Source: Bacteroidota bacterium
Lineage (GTDB): Bacteria; Bacteroidota; Bacteroidia; B-17B0; Aurantibacillaceae
Direction: 5' to 3'
Length of the DNA: 64,000 bases
Assembly: GCA_018267475.1 (NCBI GenBank)
Contig: JAFDYI010000017.1
Span: forward strand, 1-64,000
Within the stretch, counting starts at the first letter, position 1. Each line of letters starts with the position of its first letter. The translations under genes were made by a program, and so were the position numbers. Below, piece after piece: positions 1 through 7,681 of the stretch. Under the pieces are notes generated by a model. It did not search any database. It was not told the origin of the DNA and saw only the letters and a program-made list of their open reading frames with translations.

Positions 1-97
1 TGATGGAAAAACGTACAGTCAGCACGGGTCCTTATTGCTATTACGATAAAGAGTTTAGGTGCCTAATCACACGCGAAAAAAACGACGCTACACCCTG

Positions 98-1159
98 CTA
101 TACAGAAGAGAATCTAGATTTTAGTTTTAAAAAGGGTTTTTCTATCACATAGTGAGAGAATAAAGCCATTATCAAGATAGAAACTAGATTATTTGGGAAT
201 TTAAAAAACCAGCTATCTATCCAACAATTAGTGAACAGTTGCTGCCACAAATAAATACTGTAGGATAAGATGCCTATGTAATTCATCACGGGGTTATTTA
301 AAAACACGAACCAAAGTCTTTTTTTCCCAAAGATAGAATACATCATTACTACCGCCACAGAAAGATTAACCAACGTACCGTAGGATAAACCAATGGCATG
401 ATACCAGTAGCTGAAAACAGGCCCCGATATAAAGCCAGGTAATAAAGGAATGGTAATAATAAGTAGAAGGGCAGCGTAAAAAACAGGTATCCAATAGTTT
501 TGTAGGCGCGCTACAATTTCTTTTTGATATAAAGCAAAGAGGCAACCCATAACAATAGCATCTATCCTGGCAAAAAACCAAAAATCGTATATCCACCAAT
601 CGGGGGAGGTAGATAGGGCAGCCCTAATGCATGGAACTATAATAATAACAAGCCAGGCAACGGTTTTTCTTAGTCTGGCACCTCCCATAAAAACAAAAGG
701 CCACAGTAAATAAAACTGCTCTTCTATGCTAAGCGACCAAGCGTGTGAGGTATTCCAGTCTTTAATCCAGTTGAAGTATTTGGTGTAGGTAAGGGCAGTA
801 AGCCACTCGTATTTATGAAGGTGTATCACATTAAAGCATTGCAACACAAAATATACTAGGAGTAAAAAATAGTAAGCCGGAAAGATGCGCAGCGTTCTTC
901 TAATATAAAAGTTTTTTAGGGAAATTTTTTGGCAAACCGACTCTTCTTTAAGAAGTAAAGAGGTGATTAAAAACCCTGATATGATAAAAAACACATTTAC
1001 ACCAAAAGACCCATCTTGAATAAAATTAATGAAAATCTGCACCCAATAATTTTTGGGTGCTTGTTCAAAAATATGATACTGACCTGAAAGGTGATGGCAA
1101 ATCACCAAAACAATGCTTATAGCCCTTAAACCATTAAGACTGGGATACTTGGTAGTCAT
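98..1159 (-). CDS. OafA-type membrane acyltransferase (acyltransferase family 3)
   Basis: This 353-residue multi-pass membrane protein belongs to the acyltransferase-3 family, which transfers acetyl or other acyl groups to sugars of surface polysaccharides. The N-terminal NGLRA motif (residues 9-13) is followed by the catalytic-type His pair at 22-23. An Arg-rich YIRRTLRIFPAY segment lies near residue 87, and SWSLSIEEQFYLLWP near 141-155 is a family hallmark. About ten hydrophobic segments follow, and no fused SGNH domain is present. It is the last gene of the minus-strand run, 33 bp downstream of the acyl-CoA dehydrogenase stop. The acceptor sugar cannot be told from the sequence. Family assignment is firm. 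Confidence 0.88.
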   Translation of the reverse strand: MTTKYPSLNGLRAISIVLVICHHLSGQYHIFEQAPKNYWVQIFINFIQDGSFGVNVFFIISGFLITSLLLKEESVCQKISLKNFYIRRTLRIFPAYYFLLLVYFVLQCFNVIHLHKYEWLTALTYTKYFNWIKDWNTSHAWSLSIEEQFYLLWPFVFMGGARLRKTVAWLVIIIVPCIRAALSTSPDWWIYDFWFFARIDAIVMGCLFALYQKEIVARLQNYWIPVFYAALLLIITIPLLPGFISGPVFSYWYHAIGLSYGTLVNLSVAVVMMYSIFGKKRLWFVFLNNPVMNYIGILSYSIYLWQQLFTNCWIDSWFFKFPNNLVSILIMALFSHYVIEKPFLKLKSRFSSV

Positions 1160-1192
1160 CTTGTTTAAGGTGCTTGCTTGCCTTTTGAAATT

Positions 1193-2365
1193 TTATTTTA
1201 AAATTTCGCGGGCTATTACTAGTTTTTGTATTTCGCTGGTGCCTTCGCCAATGGTACATAGTTTAGCATCGCGGTAGTATTTTTCGGCCGGAAAATCTTT
1301 TGTAAATCCATAGCCGCCAAAAATCTGTACACTTTCGTTTCCGCAGCGTACCGCTACTTCCGAGGCATAGTATTTTGCAATGGCCCCTTCTTTGGTAATT
1401 TTATGTCCGCTATTTTTTAGAGTTGCTGCTTGAAAAGTTAATAGTTCGGCCGCTTCTATTTCGGTAGCCATATCGGCTAATTTAAAGCCAATAGCCTGAA
1501 ATTGAGCAATGGGTTTGCCAAACTGTTCGCGTTCTTTGGCGTATTTCAGTGCGCACTCGTAGGCGCCTTTGGCAATACCTAAAGATACAGATGCGATAGA
1601 GATGCGCCCTCCGTCTAATACTTTCATGGCTTGTATAAAACCTTCTCCTTCTTTGCCCAGCATTTGTGATTTGTGTACGCGGCAGTTTTCAAAAATAAGT
1701 TCGGCTGTTTCGCTGGCGCGCATACCCAATTTGTTTTCCTTTTTACCTGATTTAAAGCCGGGCGTACCTTTTTCAATAATAAAAGCACTCATGCCATGGC
1801 TATCTCCTTTGTTTCCGGTGCGTACTATCACTACGGCTACATTGCCGCTAATAGCGTGTGTAATAAAGTTTTTGCTTCCGTTTATTACGTAGTGGTCGCC
1901 TTCTTTTACAGCAGTGGTATGCATGCCTCCCGCATCAGAGCCGGTACCTGTTTCGGTTAGCCCCCACGCGCCTATCCACTCGGCGGTAGCTAATTTCGGT
2001 AAGTATTTTTTCTTTTGTTCTTCGTTTCCAAACTGCAAAATATGACCGGTGCAAAGGGAGTTGTGGGCAGCTACTGAAAGGCTTATAGAGCCGCATATTT
2101 TTCCTAATTCCGTTACTACGGTAACGTACTCGGTGTAGCTAAGGCCGGAGCCGCCGTATTCGGTAGGTACTAATACGCCCATAAAACCCAACTTACCTAA
2201 TTCTTTAAAAACTTCTATCGGAAAGTGCTGGCTTTCGTCCCATTCCATTAGTTTGGGTAAGATGTGTTTTTTTCCAAAATCGCGGATAGAAGTCGCAATC
2301 ATTTGTTGGTCTTCGGATAGTGTAAAGTTTAATCCGTGGTTGTTTTCTAATACTGTATGAGACAT
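1193..2365 (-). CDS. Acyl-CoA dehydrogenase
   Basis: This 390-residue flavoenzyme of the acyl-CoA dehydrogenase family catalyses alpha,beta-desaturation of acyl-CoA with FAD. It has the full N-terminal, middle beta and C-terminal helical domains. The WGLTETGTGSD segment (about residues 133-143) is the FAD/substrate loop of the family, and FGGYGFTKDFP then GEGTSEIQ near the C-terminus carry the usual catalytic-base region. Length is standard. Its start overlaps the 3' end of apt by 19 bp, so the two are probably co-transcribed. Chain-length or branched-chain specificity cannot be decided here. Confidence 0.93.
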   Translation of the reverse strand: MSHTVLENNHGLNFTLSEDQQMIATSIRDFGKKHILPKLMEWDESQHFPIEVFKELGKLGFMGVLVPTEYGGSGLSYTEYVTVVTELGKICGSISLSVAAHNSLCTGHILQFGNEEQKKKYLPKLATAEWIGAWGLTETGTGSDAGGMHTTAVKEGDHYVINGSKNFITHAISGNVAVVIVRTGNKGDSHGMSAFIIEKGTPGFKSGKKENKLGMRASETAELIFENCRVHKSQMLGKEGEGFIQAMKVLDGGRISIASVSLGIAKGAYECALKYAKEREQFGKPIAQFQAIGFKLADMATEIEAAELLTFQAATLKNSGHKITKEGAIAKYYASEVAVRCGNESVQIFGGYGFTKDFPAEKYYRDAKLCTIGEGTSEIQKLVIAREILK

Positions 2366-2877
2366 TGTATATGGTTTGAATGGTTAATTAATTTTTGTTT
2401 TCCGTTTAAAAAAGCAAGCTCGGCTACAAAGGTAAAGCCTAAAACAGTTGCTCCGCATTTTTTAACAATTTGTGCGGCAGCTTGGGCGGTACCTCCGGTA
2501 GCTAATAAATCGTCGTGAATAAGAACATTCCAATCTTTTTTTATTACTCCCTCATGTACTTCTATGGTAGCGCTGCCGTATTCCAATTGGTATGTTTGAG
2601 GAATTGTTTTTCCGGGCAGCCTTCCTGCTTTTCGCGCCAAAATAAAAGGTACGTTTAGTTTGTTAGCCAGCAGCATACCAAATAAAAAGCCACGGCTTTC
2701 AATACCTAAAACGGCATCGGGTTTGGTTTGGGTAAAGGAGTGGCAAAAGGCATTGGTTATTTCATTGCACAGGTTTGGGTCTAAAAAAATAGGGGTAATA
2801 TCTTTAAACAAAATGCCGGGCTTAGGAAAATCGGGCACGTTGCGTATGGCGGCTTCTATTTTTTTTATAAGTTCCAT
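2347..2877 (-). CDS. apt: Adenine phosphoribosyltransferase
   Basis: This enzyme of purine salvage makes AMP from adenine and PRPP. The protein is 176 residues from the chosen ATG and starts MELIKKIEAAIRNVPDFPKPGI, as is usual for Apt. The PRPP-binding stretch VLIHDDLLATGGTAQAA and the SRGFLFG segment are intact. An in-frame codon farther upstream (2892) is rejected because a TATATTTG promoter element occupies 2890-2897. The gene overlaps the following acyl-CoA dehydrogenase by 19 bp and sits downstream of mreBCD, from which this promoter can separate it. Confidence 0.95.
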   Translation of the reverse strand: MELIKKIEAAIRNVPDFPKPGILFKDITPIFLDPNLCNEITNAFCHSFTQTKPDAVLGIESRGFLFGMLLANKLNVPFILARKAGRLPGKTIPQTYQLEYGSATIEVHEGVIKKDWNVLIHDDLLATGGTAQAAAQIVKKCGATVLGFTFVAELAFLNGKQKLINHSNHIQCLIQY

Positions 2878-2889
2878 GAAACAGGGAGG

Positions 2890-2897
2890 CAAATATA
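2890..2897 (-). promoter_or_regulatory. TATATTTG -7 element for apt
   Basis: This is an exact match to the Bacteroidota -7 consensus TAnnTTTG, read on the minus strand, 12 nt before the apt ATG. It excludes the longer apt start. Confidence 0.7.
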
Positions 2898-2956
2898 TAA
2901 AAATAAACCTATTTTTTGCTTTTTTGTAGCGAACGAAAAGGTTGTTTTTTATGCCT

Positions 2957-3481
2957 TTATTCTAAACGACTAACACCTGACCGGTAAAACAAAAATTGCA
3001 TTAAATAAATAAAGCTAAAGGTAGCTAAGGTGCTGCAAAACACGCGAAGCAGGGTTCTTAAAACTTCATGAAAGCTAAATGCCTCAATAAAAAATAAAAC
3101 AAAATGGTGCACAAAGATAAGCATCAGCGCGTACGAGGTAAACCAAGCCACTCCCATATAGGTAATAGTAGGCTTTAATTGTTCGTCATATCCCTCACGT
3201 GGAGCAAATAGTTTTAGCACTCCGGTACGCACAAAAGCCATAGCCAAACACGCCGATGCGTGCATGCCTTGTGTATCATAAAACATATCAATAGTTAGAC
3301 CTAGTACAAAGGAAATAAGAAGGGCCAAGGGTTTTGATGTGTTAAAGGGAAGAAGCAGTATAAACAACACATACGGAAAAAAAATAAAATAACGCCCCAG
3401 GTTGATGTTTTTTACTATCAACACCTGAAGTAAAACTAAAAATATAAAACGGGCTGTATTTTTTAATACATCACTTATCAT
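2957..3481 (-). CDS. mreD: Rod shape-determining protein MreD
   Basis: This 174-residue integral membrane protein has about five hydrophobic segments and follows mreC with an 11-bp overlap. MreD is part of the elongasome that directs lateral peptidoglycan synthesis with MreB and MreC. The sequence is poorly conserved, as in all MreD proteins, so the call rests on membrane topology, length and the mreB-mreC-mreD order. The next downstream gene is apt. The penicillin-binding protein 2 and rodA genes that often follow mreD are not in this window. Confidence 0.85.
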   Translation of the reverse strand: MISDVLKNTARFIFLVLLQVLIVKNINLGRYFIFFPYVLFILLLPFNTSKPLALLISFVLGLTIDMFYDTQGMHASACLAMAFVRTGVLKLFAPREGYDEQLKPTITYMGVAWFTSYALMLIFVHHFVLFFIEAFSFHEVLRTLLRVFCSTLATFSFIYLMQFLFYRSGVSRLE

Positions 3482-4322
3482 CTTTTTCGTGTTTTTGCGA
3501 TGTTTTTTCTAAAGAATCTTGTTCGTTTTTAAACACATTTTTAATCACATATACGTGGTTTATTTTTTTAAAATCGGTGCTTAGACGTATTTTTACAGTA
3601 TAAAAAGCATCGCCGCTTTTTCGTTCAAAATTTTTTACCCAGCCCACCATAATTCCTTCTGGAAAGATAGAGGAAAGGGCGCTGGTAACAACGGTATCCC
3701 CCACTTTTATTTTAGCATGGATAGGAATGTCGGTAAGGGTGGCGCTGGAGTAGTCGTCGTCTTTCTCCCAACTTAAAGGGCCGTAAGAGCCATTTTTTTT
3801 GAGCATGCAGTTTACTTTTACATCTTTGTGCAAGATGGATAGGGCAGAGGAAAAATTTTTAGATACATCTTTTATTACCCCCACAATTCCTTCGGCGTTA
3901 ATAACGGCCATATCGTGTGTAATGCCTTGTTCAGAACCTATATTAAGGGTAAGGTAGTTGCTGCGCAAATTAGTACTGTTGCTAATTATTTTTGCGGCAT
4001 TATATATATATTTTTGTTTGTATAAAGTGTCGTTTTTTACTAAAGAGGCTACCTGAATAAACTCGTAAGAGCGCGAGCGAATGATATTGAGTAGGCCGGC
4101 GTTTTCTTTCGACAGTTTGTCGTTCTCTTCTTTTAAAGAAAGGTATTCTTTACTGTTAGATATAGTTTGGTAGGTTCGCGCGGATACGGCGTTGGAAGAG
4201 TTGATAATGCTGGCACTTTGAAAATTTCGGTTTTTAGAAATTAAAATAACACACACAATTTGCAAAAACACAAAAAGAAAGTAGTAATAGTTGCGTGCTA
4301 TAAAACCAAGTAGTGTACGCAT
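3471..4322 (-). CDS. mreC: Rod shape-determining protein MreC
   Basis: This 283-residue bitopic protein has an N-terminal membrane anchor (about residues 10-28), a coiled-coil segment (about 55-80) and a periplasmic beta domain (GITHDMAVINAEGIVGVI and VGDTVVTSALSSIFPEGIMVGWV). It scaffolds the elongasome in the periplasm. It lies 96 bp downstream of mreB and overlaps mreD by 11 bp. A highly charged tail (residues 265-283) ends the protein. Confidence 0.93.
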   Translation of the reverse strand: MRTLLGFIARNYYYFLFVFLQIVCVILISKNRNFQSASIINSSNAVSARTYQTISNSKEYLSLKEENDKLSKENAGLLNIIRSRSYEFIQVASLVKNDTLYKQKYIYNAAKIISNSTNLRSNYLTLNIGSEQGITHDMAVINAEGIVGVIKDVSKNFSSALSILHKDVKVNCMLKKNGSYGPLSWEKDDDYSSATLTDIPIHAKIKVGDTVVTSALSSIFPEGIMVGWVKNFERKSGDAFYTVKIRLSTDFKKINHVYVIKNVFKNEQDSLEKTSQKHEKDDK

Positions 4323-4418
4323 TTAACCCAATTATAAAGGATAGATAAAAAGGACTCCTTGTTTTTAATTATATGGCTTGGCGCAAGCCTGCTTCTTAAC
4401 CCTGAAATGTTAGCCATC

Positions 4419-5441
4419 TTATTTAATTAAGAAAGGGAAGCGATGTGTGTTTTTTAAAGCAATACCGGTGCCACGAGCTACAGCACGAAGGGGATCTTCG
4501 GCAATGTGTACCGGCAATTTTGTTTTCATAGAGATGCGTTTGTCTAGGCCGCGCAGCAAAGAACCACCCCCGGCTAAATAAATTCCGGTGCGATAAATAT
4601 CGGCAGAGAGTTCGGGGGGTGTCATTTCTAAGGCGTTCAAAATGGCTTCTTCTATTTTTGAGATCGATTTATCAAGGGCGTGAGCTACCTCTACGTAGCT
4701 TACGTGAATTTCTTTTGGAATACCGGTCATCAAATCGCGGCCATGCACCGGAAAATCAGCAGGAGGGTTGTCTATTTCGGTAAGAGCAGCACCTACTTCT
4801 ATTTTTACACGTTCTGCGGTCCGCTCGCCAATTAAGATGTTGTGTTGGCGGCGCATGTATTCTTCTATATTAGCGGTAAAGTCGTCGCCGGCAATACGTA
4901 CGGATTTGTCGCACACAATACCCCCTAAGGCAATAACGGCAATTTCGCTGGTGCCGCCGCCTATATCTATAATCATGTTTCCTACGGGTTCTTCTACATC
5001 AATGCCCATACCCAGTGCGGCCGCCATAGGTTCGTGTATCATATATACTTCTTTAGCGCCGGCGTGTTCGGCACTATCGCGTACGGCTCGTTTTTCTACT
5101 TCGGTAATGCCGCTGGGTATGCAAATAACCATACGCAACGAGGGTTGAAACAATTTGCGGCCTGGGTTTATCATGCGTATCATACCCTTTATCATTTCTT
5201 CAGCCGCTTGGAAATTGGCAATTACGCCATCTTTTAGCGGGCGAATTGTTTTGATGTTTTCGTGTGTTTTACCGTGCATCTGCTGGGCTTGCTTTCCTAC
5301 CGCAATTATTTTTCCGGTGCTGCGATCAATAGCTACAATGCTGGGCTCATCTACTACCACTTTATCATTGCTTATGATAATGGTGTTGGCGGTGCCTAAA
5401 TCAATGGCTATTTCTTGCGTTAAAAAATTTAAAAATCCCAT
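4419..5441 (-). CDS. mreB: Rod shape-determining protein MreB (bacterial actin)
   Basis: This 340-residue actin homologue forms membrane-bound filaments that guide cell-wall elongation. It has the phosphate-1 motif IDLGTANT near the N-terminus, IIDIGGGTSEIAV (phosphate 2) around residue 157, and the adenosine motif YLAGGGSLLRG near residue 288. The N-terminal MGFLNFLTQ segment may be the membrane-binding helix. It heads the mreBCD cluster. A 119-bp gap separates it from purH and contains a near-consensus -7 element. Confidence 0.97.
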   Translation of the reverse strand: MGFLNFLTQEIAIDLGTANTIIISNDKVVVDEPSIVAIDRSTGKIIAVGKQAQQMHGKTHENIKTIRPLKDGVIANFQAAEEMIKGMIRMINPGRKLFQPSLRMVICIPSGITEVEKRAVRDSAEHAGAKEVYMIHEPMAAALGMGIDVEEPVGNMIIDIGGGTSEIAVIALGGIVCDKSVRIAGDDFTANIEEYMRRQHNILIGERTAERVKIEVGAALTEIDNPPADFPVHGRDLMTGIPKEIHVSYVEVAHALDKSISKIEEAILNALEMTPPELSADIYRTGIYLAGGGSLLRGLDKRISMKTKLPVHIAEDPLRAVARGTGIALKNTHRFPFLIK

Positions 5442-5479
5442 ATTATTTGGTTATATAATTTTATGAATTATTGATTGTG

Positions 5480-5487
5480 CTAAGATA
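5480..5487 (-). promoter_or_regulatory. Possible -7 element (TATCTTAG) for mreBCD
   Basis: TATCTTAG on the minus strand lies 38 nt upstream of the mreB ATG and differs from TAnnTTTG at one position. It is the best promoter candidate in the purH-mreB gap. Confidence 0.4.
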
Positions 5488-5560
5488 GAAAGTTTTGCAT
5501 TACAAAACAGAGGAAAAGAGTCTCTATTATTATTACAATAGATCATGCGATGTTTTCTTT

Positions 5561-7090
5561 TTAGTGTTTAAAGTGTCTAACGCCCGTCATAACCATCGCT
5601 ATTTGATGTTGGTTGCAATAGGCAATACTGTCTTTATCTTTAATACTTCCTCCGGGTTGTATGACCGCTTTAATACCTGCTTTGTCGGCTATTTCTACAC
5701 AGTCGGGAAAAGGAAAAAAAGCGTCGCTGGCCATTACGGCCCCCTGCAAGTCAAAGCCAAAGCTTTGGGCTTTGTTAATGGCTTGTTTTAGGGCATCTAC
5801 GCGCGAGGTTTGTCCGGTGCCGCTGGCTAATAATTGATTGTTTTTGGCTAACACAATGGTGTTTGATTTGGTGTGTTTTACTAATTTATTAGCAAACAGC
5901 AAATCGTTTGTTTGCTGGGCGTTGGGTGTGGTAAGGGTTGCGGGTTTTAGGTCTTTTTCGGTTTCGGTTTTTAGGTCGCGGTCTTGTGCTATCACACCGT
6001 TTAGCAGGGTGCGAAATGTTTTTGGATTGTTTTTCTTTTTCTTTTTTATTAAGATAATTCTATTTGGCTTTGTTTTTAGTATTTCTAAGGCTTTTTCGTG
6101 ATAGGCAGGAGCAATAATGACTTCAAAAAACAGTTTATTGACTTCTGTTGCTGTTGCTTCATCAACGCTTGTGTTGCAAATTAAAACACCTCCAAAAGCC
6201 GATACCGGGTCGCCGGCCAGCGCTTCTTTCCAGGCTTCTATAAGAGTAGGGCGTGAGGCTACGCCGCAGGCGTTATTGTGTTTTAAAATAGCAAAGGTGG
6301 TTTCAGAAAATTCTTCTATTAAGTCAACGGCGGCATCTACATCTAGTAAGTTGTTGTAGGAAAGTTCTTTCCCGTTTAATTTTTCAAAAACTTCATCTAA
6401 GTTTCCGTAAAAAACACCTTGCTGGTGCGGGTTTTCGCCGTAGCGTAATGTTTGTGAATGTTGAATGCTTTGTTTAAAGAAAGTATCGGTGCTGCCTGCG
6501 TTGAAGTAATTGAAAATAGCCGTATCATAATGAGAAGAAGTGTTGAACGCCAGCGTAGCCAGCATTTTTCTGTCGTGTAAAGTAGATGCGCCCTCTTGCT
6601 CTATTAAAATTTTTTGGAGTAAAAGGCTGTATTCATTTCGCGAAGAAACAATAAGTACATCGTTAAAATTTTTAGCCGCAGCGCGTATTAGAGAGATACC
6701 GCCAATATCAATTTTTTCAATAATATCGGCCTCCGATGCCCCTTTAGCAACCGTTTCTTCAAAAGGGTACAAATCAACCACAACCAAATCAATAGTTGGA
6801 ATTTTGTGTTGTTGCATTTGGGTTACATCGCTTTGTAGCTCTCGCCTGCCCAGTATTCCGCCAAAAATGGTTGGGTGCAGGGTTTTCACACGTCCGCCCA
6901 AAATTTCAGGAAAAGCGGTGAGGCTTTCTACGGCTGTTACGGGTATTTTTAAATTTTCTATAAAAGTTTGTGTGCCCCCGGTGCTGTATATCTGCACGCC
7001 TAATTGGTGTAATTTTTTAACGATAGGCTCTAATCCATCTTTGTAAAAAACAGAAATAAGGGCGCTTTTTATGGTTTTTTGCGTAGTCAT
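5561..7090 (-). CDS. purH: Bifunctional AICAR formyltransferase / IMP cyclohydrolase
   Basis: PurH catalyses the last two steps of IMP synthesis. The 509-residue protein has the N-terminal MGS-like cyclohydrolase domain (IKSALISVFYKDGLEPIV, TGGTQTFIE, ILGGRVKTLHP) and the C-terminal transformylase domain with ILKHNNACGVAS, close to the usual KHxNPCG motif but with Ala for Pro. FPFPDCVEIADKAGIKAVIQPGGSIKD near the end is typical. A short lysine run (about residue 350, IKKKKKNNPK) is an oddity that could be prone to slippage. The ATG at 7090 is preferred over 7108 because a -7 promoter element spans 7106-7113. Confidence 0.96.
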   Translation of the reverse strand: MTTQKTIKSALISVFYKDGLEPIVKKLHQLGVQIYSTGGTQTFIENLKIPVTAVESLTAFPEILGGRVKTLHPTIFGGILGRRELQSDVTQMQQHKIPTIDLVVVDLYPFEETVAKGASEADIIEKIDIGGISLIRAAAKNFNDVLIVSSRNEYSLLLQKILIEQEGASTLHDRKMLATLAFNTSSHYDTAIFNYFNAGSTDTFFKQSIQHSQTLRYGENPHQQGVFYGNLDEVFEKLNGKELSYNNLLDVDAAVDLIEEFSETTFAILKHNNACGVASRPTLIEAWKEALAGDPVSAFGGVLICNTSVDEATATEVNKLFFEVIIAPAYHEKALEILKTKPNRIILIKKKKKNNPKTFRTLLNGVIAQDRDLKTETEKDLKPATLTTPNAQQTNDLLFANKLVKHTKSNTIVLAKNNQLLASGTGQTSRVDALKQAINKAQSFGFDLQGAVMASDAFFPFPDCVEIADKAGIKAVIQPGGSIKDKDSIAYCNQHQIAMVMTGVRHFKH

Positions 7091-7105
7091 ACTGGTAAAA
7101 GAGGG

Positions 7106-7113
7106 CAAAATTA
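7106..7113 (-). promoter_or_regulatory. TAATTTTG -7 element for purH
   Basis: This exact TAnnTTTG match on the minus strand lies 15 nt before the purH ATG at 7090 and overlaps the alternative upstream start. Confidence 0.6.
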
Positions 7114-7246
7114 ACCAAATAGAAATGCTTTAAAACACAAATAACAAAATGTTGAAAAATGCTTACTTTGTTGAAAAACGGCTTTTTGCACACGGTTAAA
7201 ATAAAAATAATTCGCTTGATTTTCAGTAGTTTATGTTTTTATTTAG

Positions 7247-7265
7247 TATTATGTATTGCATAATA
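7247..7265. promoter_or_regulatory. Inverted repeat TATTATG-N5-CATAATA, candidate PadR operator
   Basis: This perfect 7-bp inverted repeat with a 5-bp spacer sits 15 bp upstream of the padR -7 element, in the -33 region. PadR-family repressors commonly bind ATG...CAT-type palindromes in their own promoter, so autoregulation is a reasonable inference. Confidence 0.5.
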
Positions 7266-7279
7266 GCAAATAAAACACA

Positions 7280-7287
7280 TATCTTTG
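7280..7287 (+). promoter_or_regulatory. TATCTTTG -7 element for the padR-pspC unit
   Basis: This exact Bacteroidota -7 consensus is 23 nt upstream of the padR ATG. Confidence 0.7.
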
Positions 7288-7310
7288 CATCGCATTATTA
7301 AAAGAAAAAA

Positions 7311-7661
7311 ATGAAATCAAATATCAACACCGAAAACACACAATCGCAAATGCGTAAAGGCGTATTAGAGCTGTGCACCCTATCGGTACTGGCAAATGGC
7401 GAGGCGTATCCTACCGAAATTATAGAACAACTAAAGGAGTCTAAAATGGTGGTAGTAGAAGGCACCCTATACCCCCTGCTTACCCGATTAAAAAACGCGA
7501 ATTACCTAACGTATCACTGGGAAGAATCTACTTCGGGGCCGCCGCGCAAATACTACCGGCTAACCGAGCAAGGCGAAAAACTATTAAACGAATTAGAACA
7601 TACCTGGGACGAAATGGTACAAGCCGTAAACAAACTTTTAAAAAGCAATAAACGTAAATAA
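7311..7661 (+). CDS. PadR-family transcriptional regulator
   Basis: This 116-residue winged-helix protein (PadR N-terminal domain, short subfamily) has the typical core MRKGVLELCTLSVL, YPTEIIEQLKES, VVEGTLYPLLTRLKNANYLT and PPRKYYRLTEQGEKLL. These proteins are usually repressors that respond to envelope stress or small ligands. The gene is 20 bp upstream of a PspC-domain membrane protein, a pairing frequently seen in Bacteroidota, so it probably controls its own operon. An inverted repeat overlaps its promoter. Confidence 0.92.
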   Translation: MKSNINTENTQSQMRKGVLELCTLSVLANGEAYPTEIIEQLKESKMVVVEGTLYPLLTRLKNANYLTYHWEESTSGPPRKYYRLTEQGEKLLNELEHTWDEMVQAVNKLLKSNKRK

Positions 7662-7681
7662 CTTTTTTAATACCCAAAACA

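Noticed and set aside
1-152. A 50-codon plus-strand reading frame beginning at base 3
   Set aside because: It runs antisense into the end of the acyltransferase, has no promoter visible in the window and no recognisable protein. Bases 1-97 otherwise show nothing I can support.
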